From: Anaerolineales bacterium UBA877
GTDB lineage: Bacteria; Chloroflexota; Anaerolineae; Anaerolineales; Villigracilaceae
DNA length: 23,712 bases
Direction of reading: 5' to 3'
Assembly: GCA_002294405.1 (NCBI GenBank)
Contig: DBFP01000009.1
Location: 1 to 23,712, forward strand
Numbering within the stretch: the first letter of the stretch is position 1; each line of letters opens with the position of its first letter. This document shows, piece by piece, positions 23,679 through 23,712 of this stretch. The notes beneath the pieces were generated by a model, which did no database searches, was not told where the DNA came from, and worked only from the letters and a program-made list of their open reading frames with translations. The position numbers were made by a program, and so were the translations under genes.

Positions 23679-23707
23679 AGTATAGATAACAATGGGGGTA
23701 AAGTCAA
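23679..23707 (-). promoter_or_regulatory. comM promoter implying a leaderless mRNA
   Basis: Leftward TTGACT, a 17-bp spacer, TATACT, six bases (CTAGCC), then ATG. Normal -10 to +1 spacing puts transcription start on the A of the start codon. Confidence 0.7.
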
Positions 23708-23712
23708 CCGAC

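Overview
The window reads as chromosomal DNA from an uncultured bacterium, most likely Chloroflexota (Anaerolineae-like). This is inferred from gene content and protein flavour (GNAT, ClpC, paired M16 peptidases, large multiheme cytochromes with an uncleaved N-terminal anchor) and not from any marker gene. There is no rRNA, tRNA, CRISPR array, insertion sequence or phage gene. Coding density is normal and base composition looks even.

Left part (1-9.8 kb): a GNAT acetyltransferase cut by the window edge; clpC with its own promoter and a strong terminator; then a leftward block. In transcription order that block is an anchored protein of unknown function, a catalytic M16 peptidase, a non-catalytic M16 partner, acpS, a polytopic glycosyltransferase-like membrane protein and a GT2 glycosyltransferase. 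The first three genes overlap by 4 bp at each junction.

Middle (9.8-14 kb): a rightward adrenodoxin/ferredoxin-NADP reductase-like flavoprotein, a 53-residue single-pass membrane protein with a good ribosome site, a bidirectional terminator, leftward purB, and a CopG-type ribbon-helix-helix regulator behind a consensus promoter and a tandem-repeat operator.

The most notable region (14.1-20.6 kb) is a leftward five-gene electron-transfer locus: a two-cluster 4Fe-4S ferredoxin, an FAD/NAD(P)H oxidoreductase, a di-heme b-type membrane cytochrome, a 35-CXXCH cytochrome and a 20-CXXCH cytochrome. The predicted path is NAD(P)H to flavin to Fe-S, then membrane b hemes, then a long extracytoplasmic heme chain; the direction and terminal acceptor are inference. 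The large cytochrome is built from 198-bp tandem units (66 residues, three CXXCH, three extra His). The two cytochromes differ by exactly 330 residues and 15 hemes, which is five units. This looks like a modular heme wire whose length changes by whole-unit duplication or loss.

Right part (20.7-23.7 kb): a cold-shock protein with promoter and terminator, a PlsC-like acyltransferase with a degenerate HX4D motif, and a ComM/YifB AAA+ protein whose promoter implies a leaderless mRNA.
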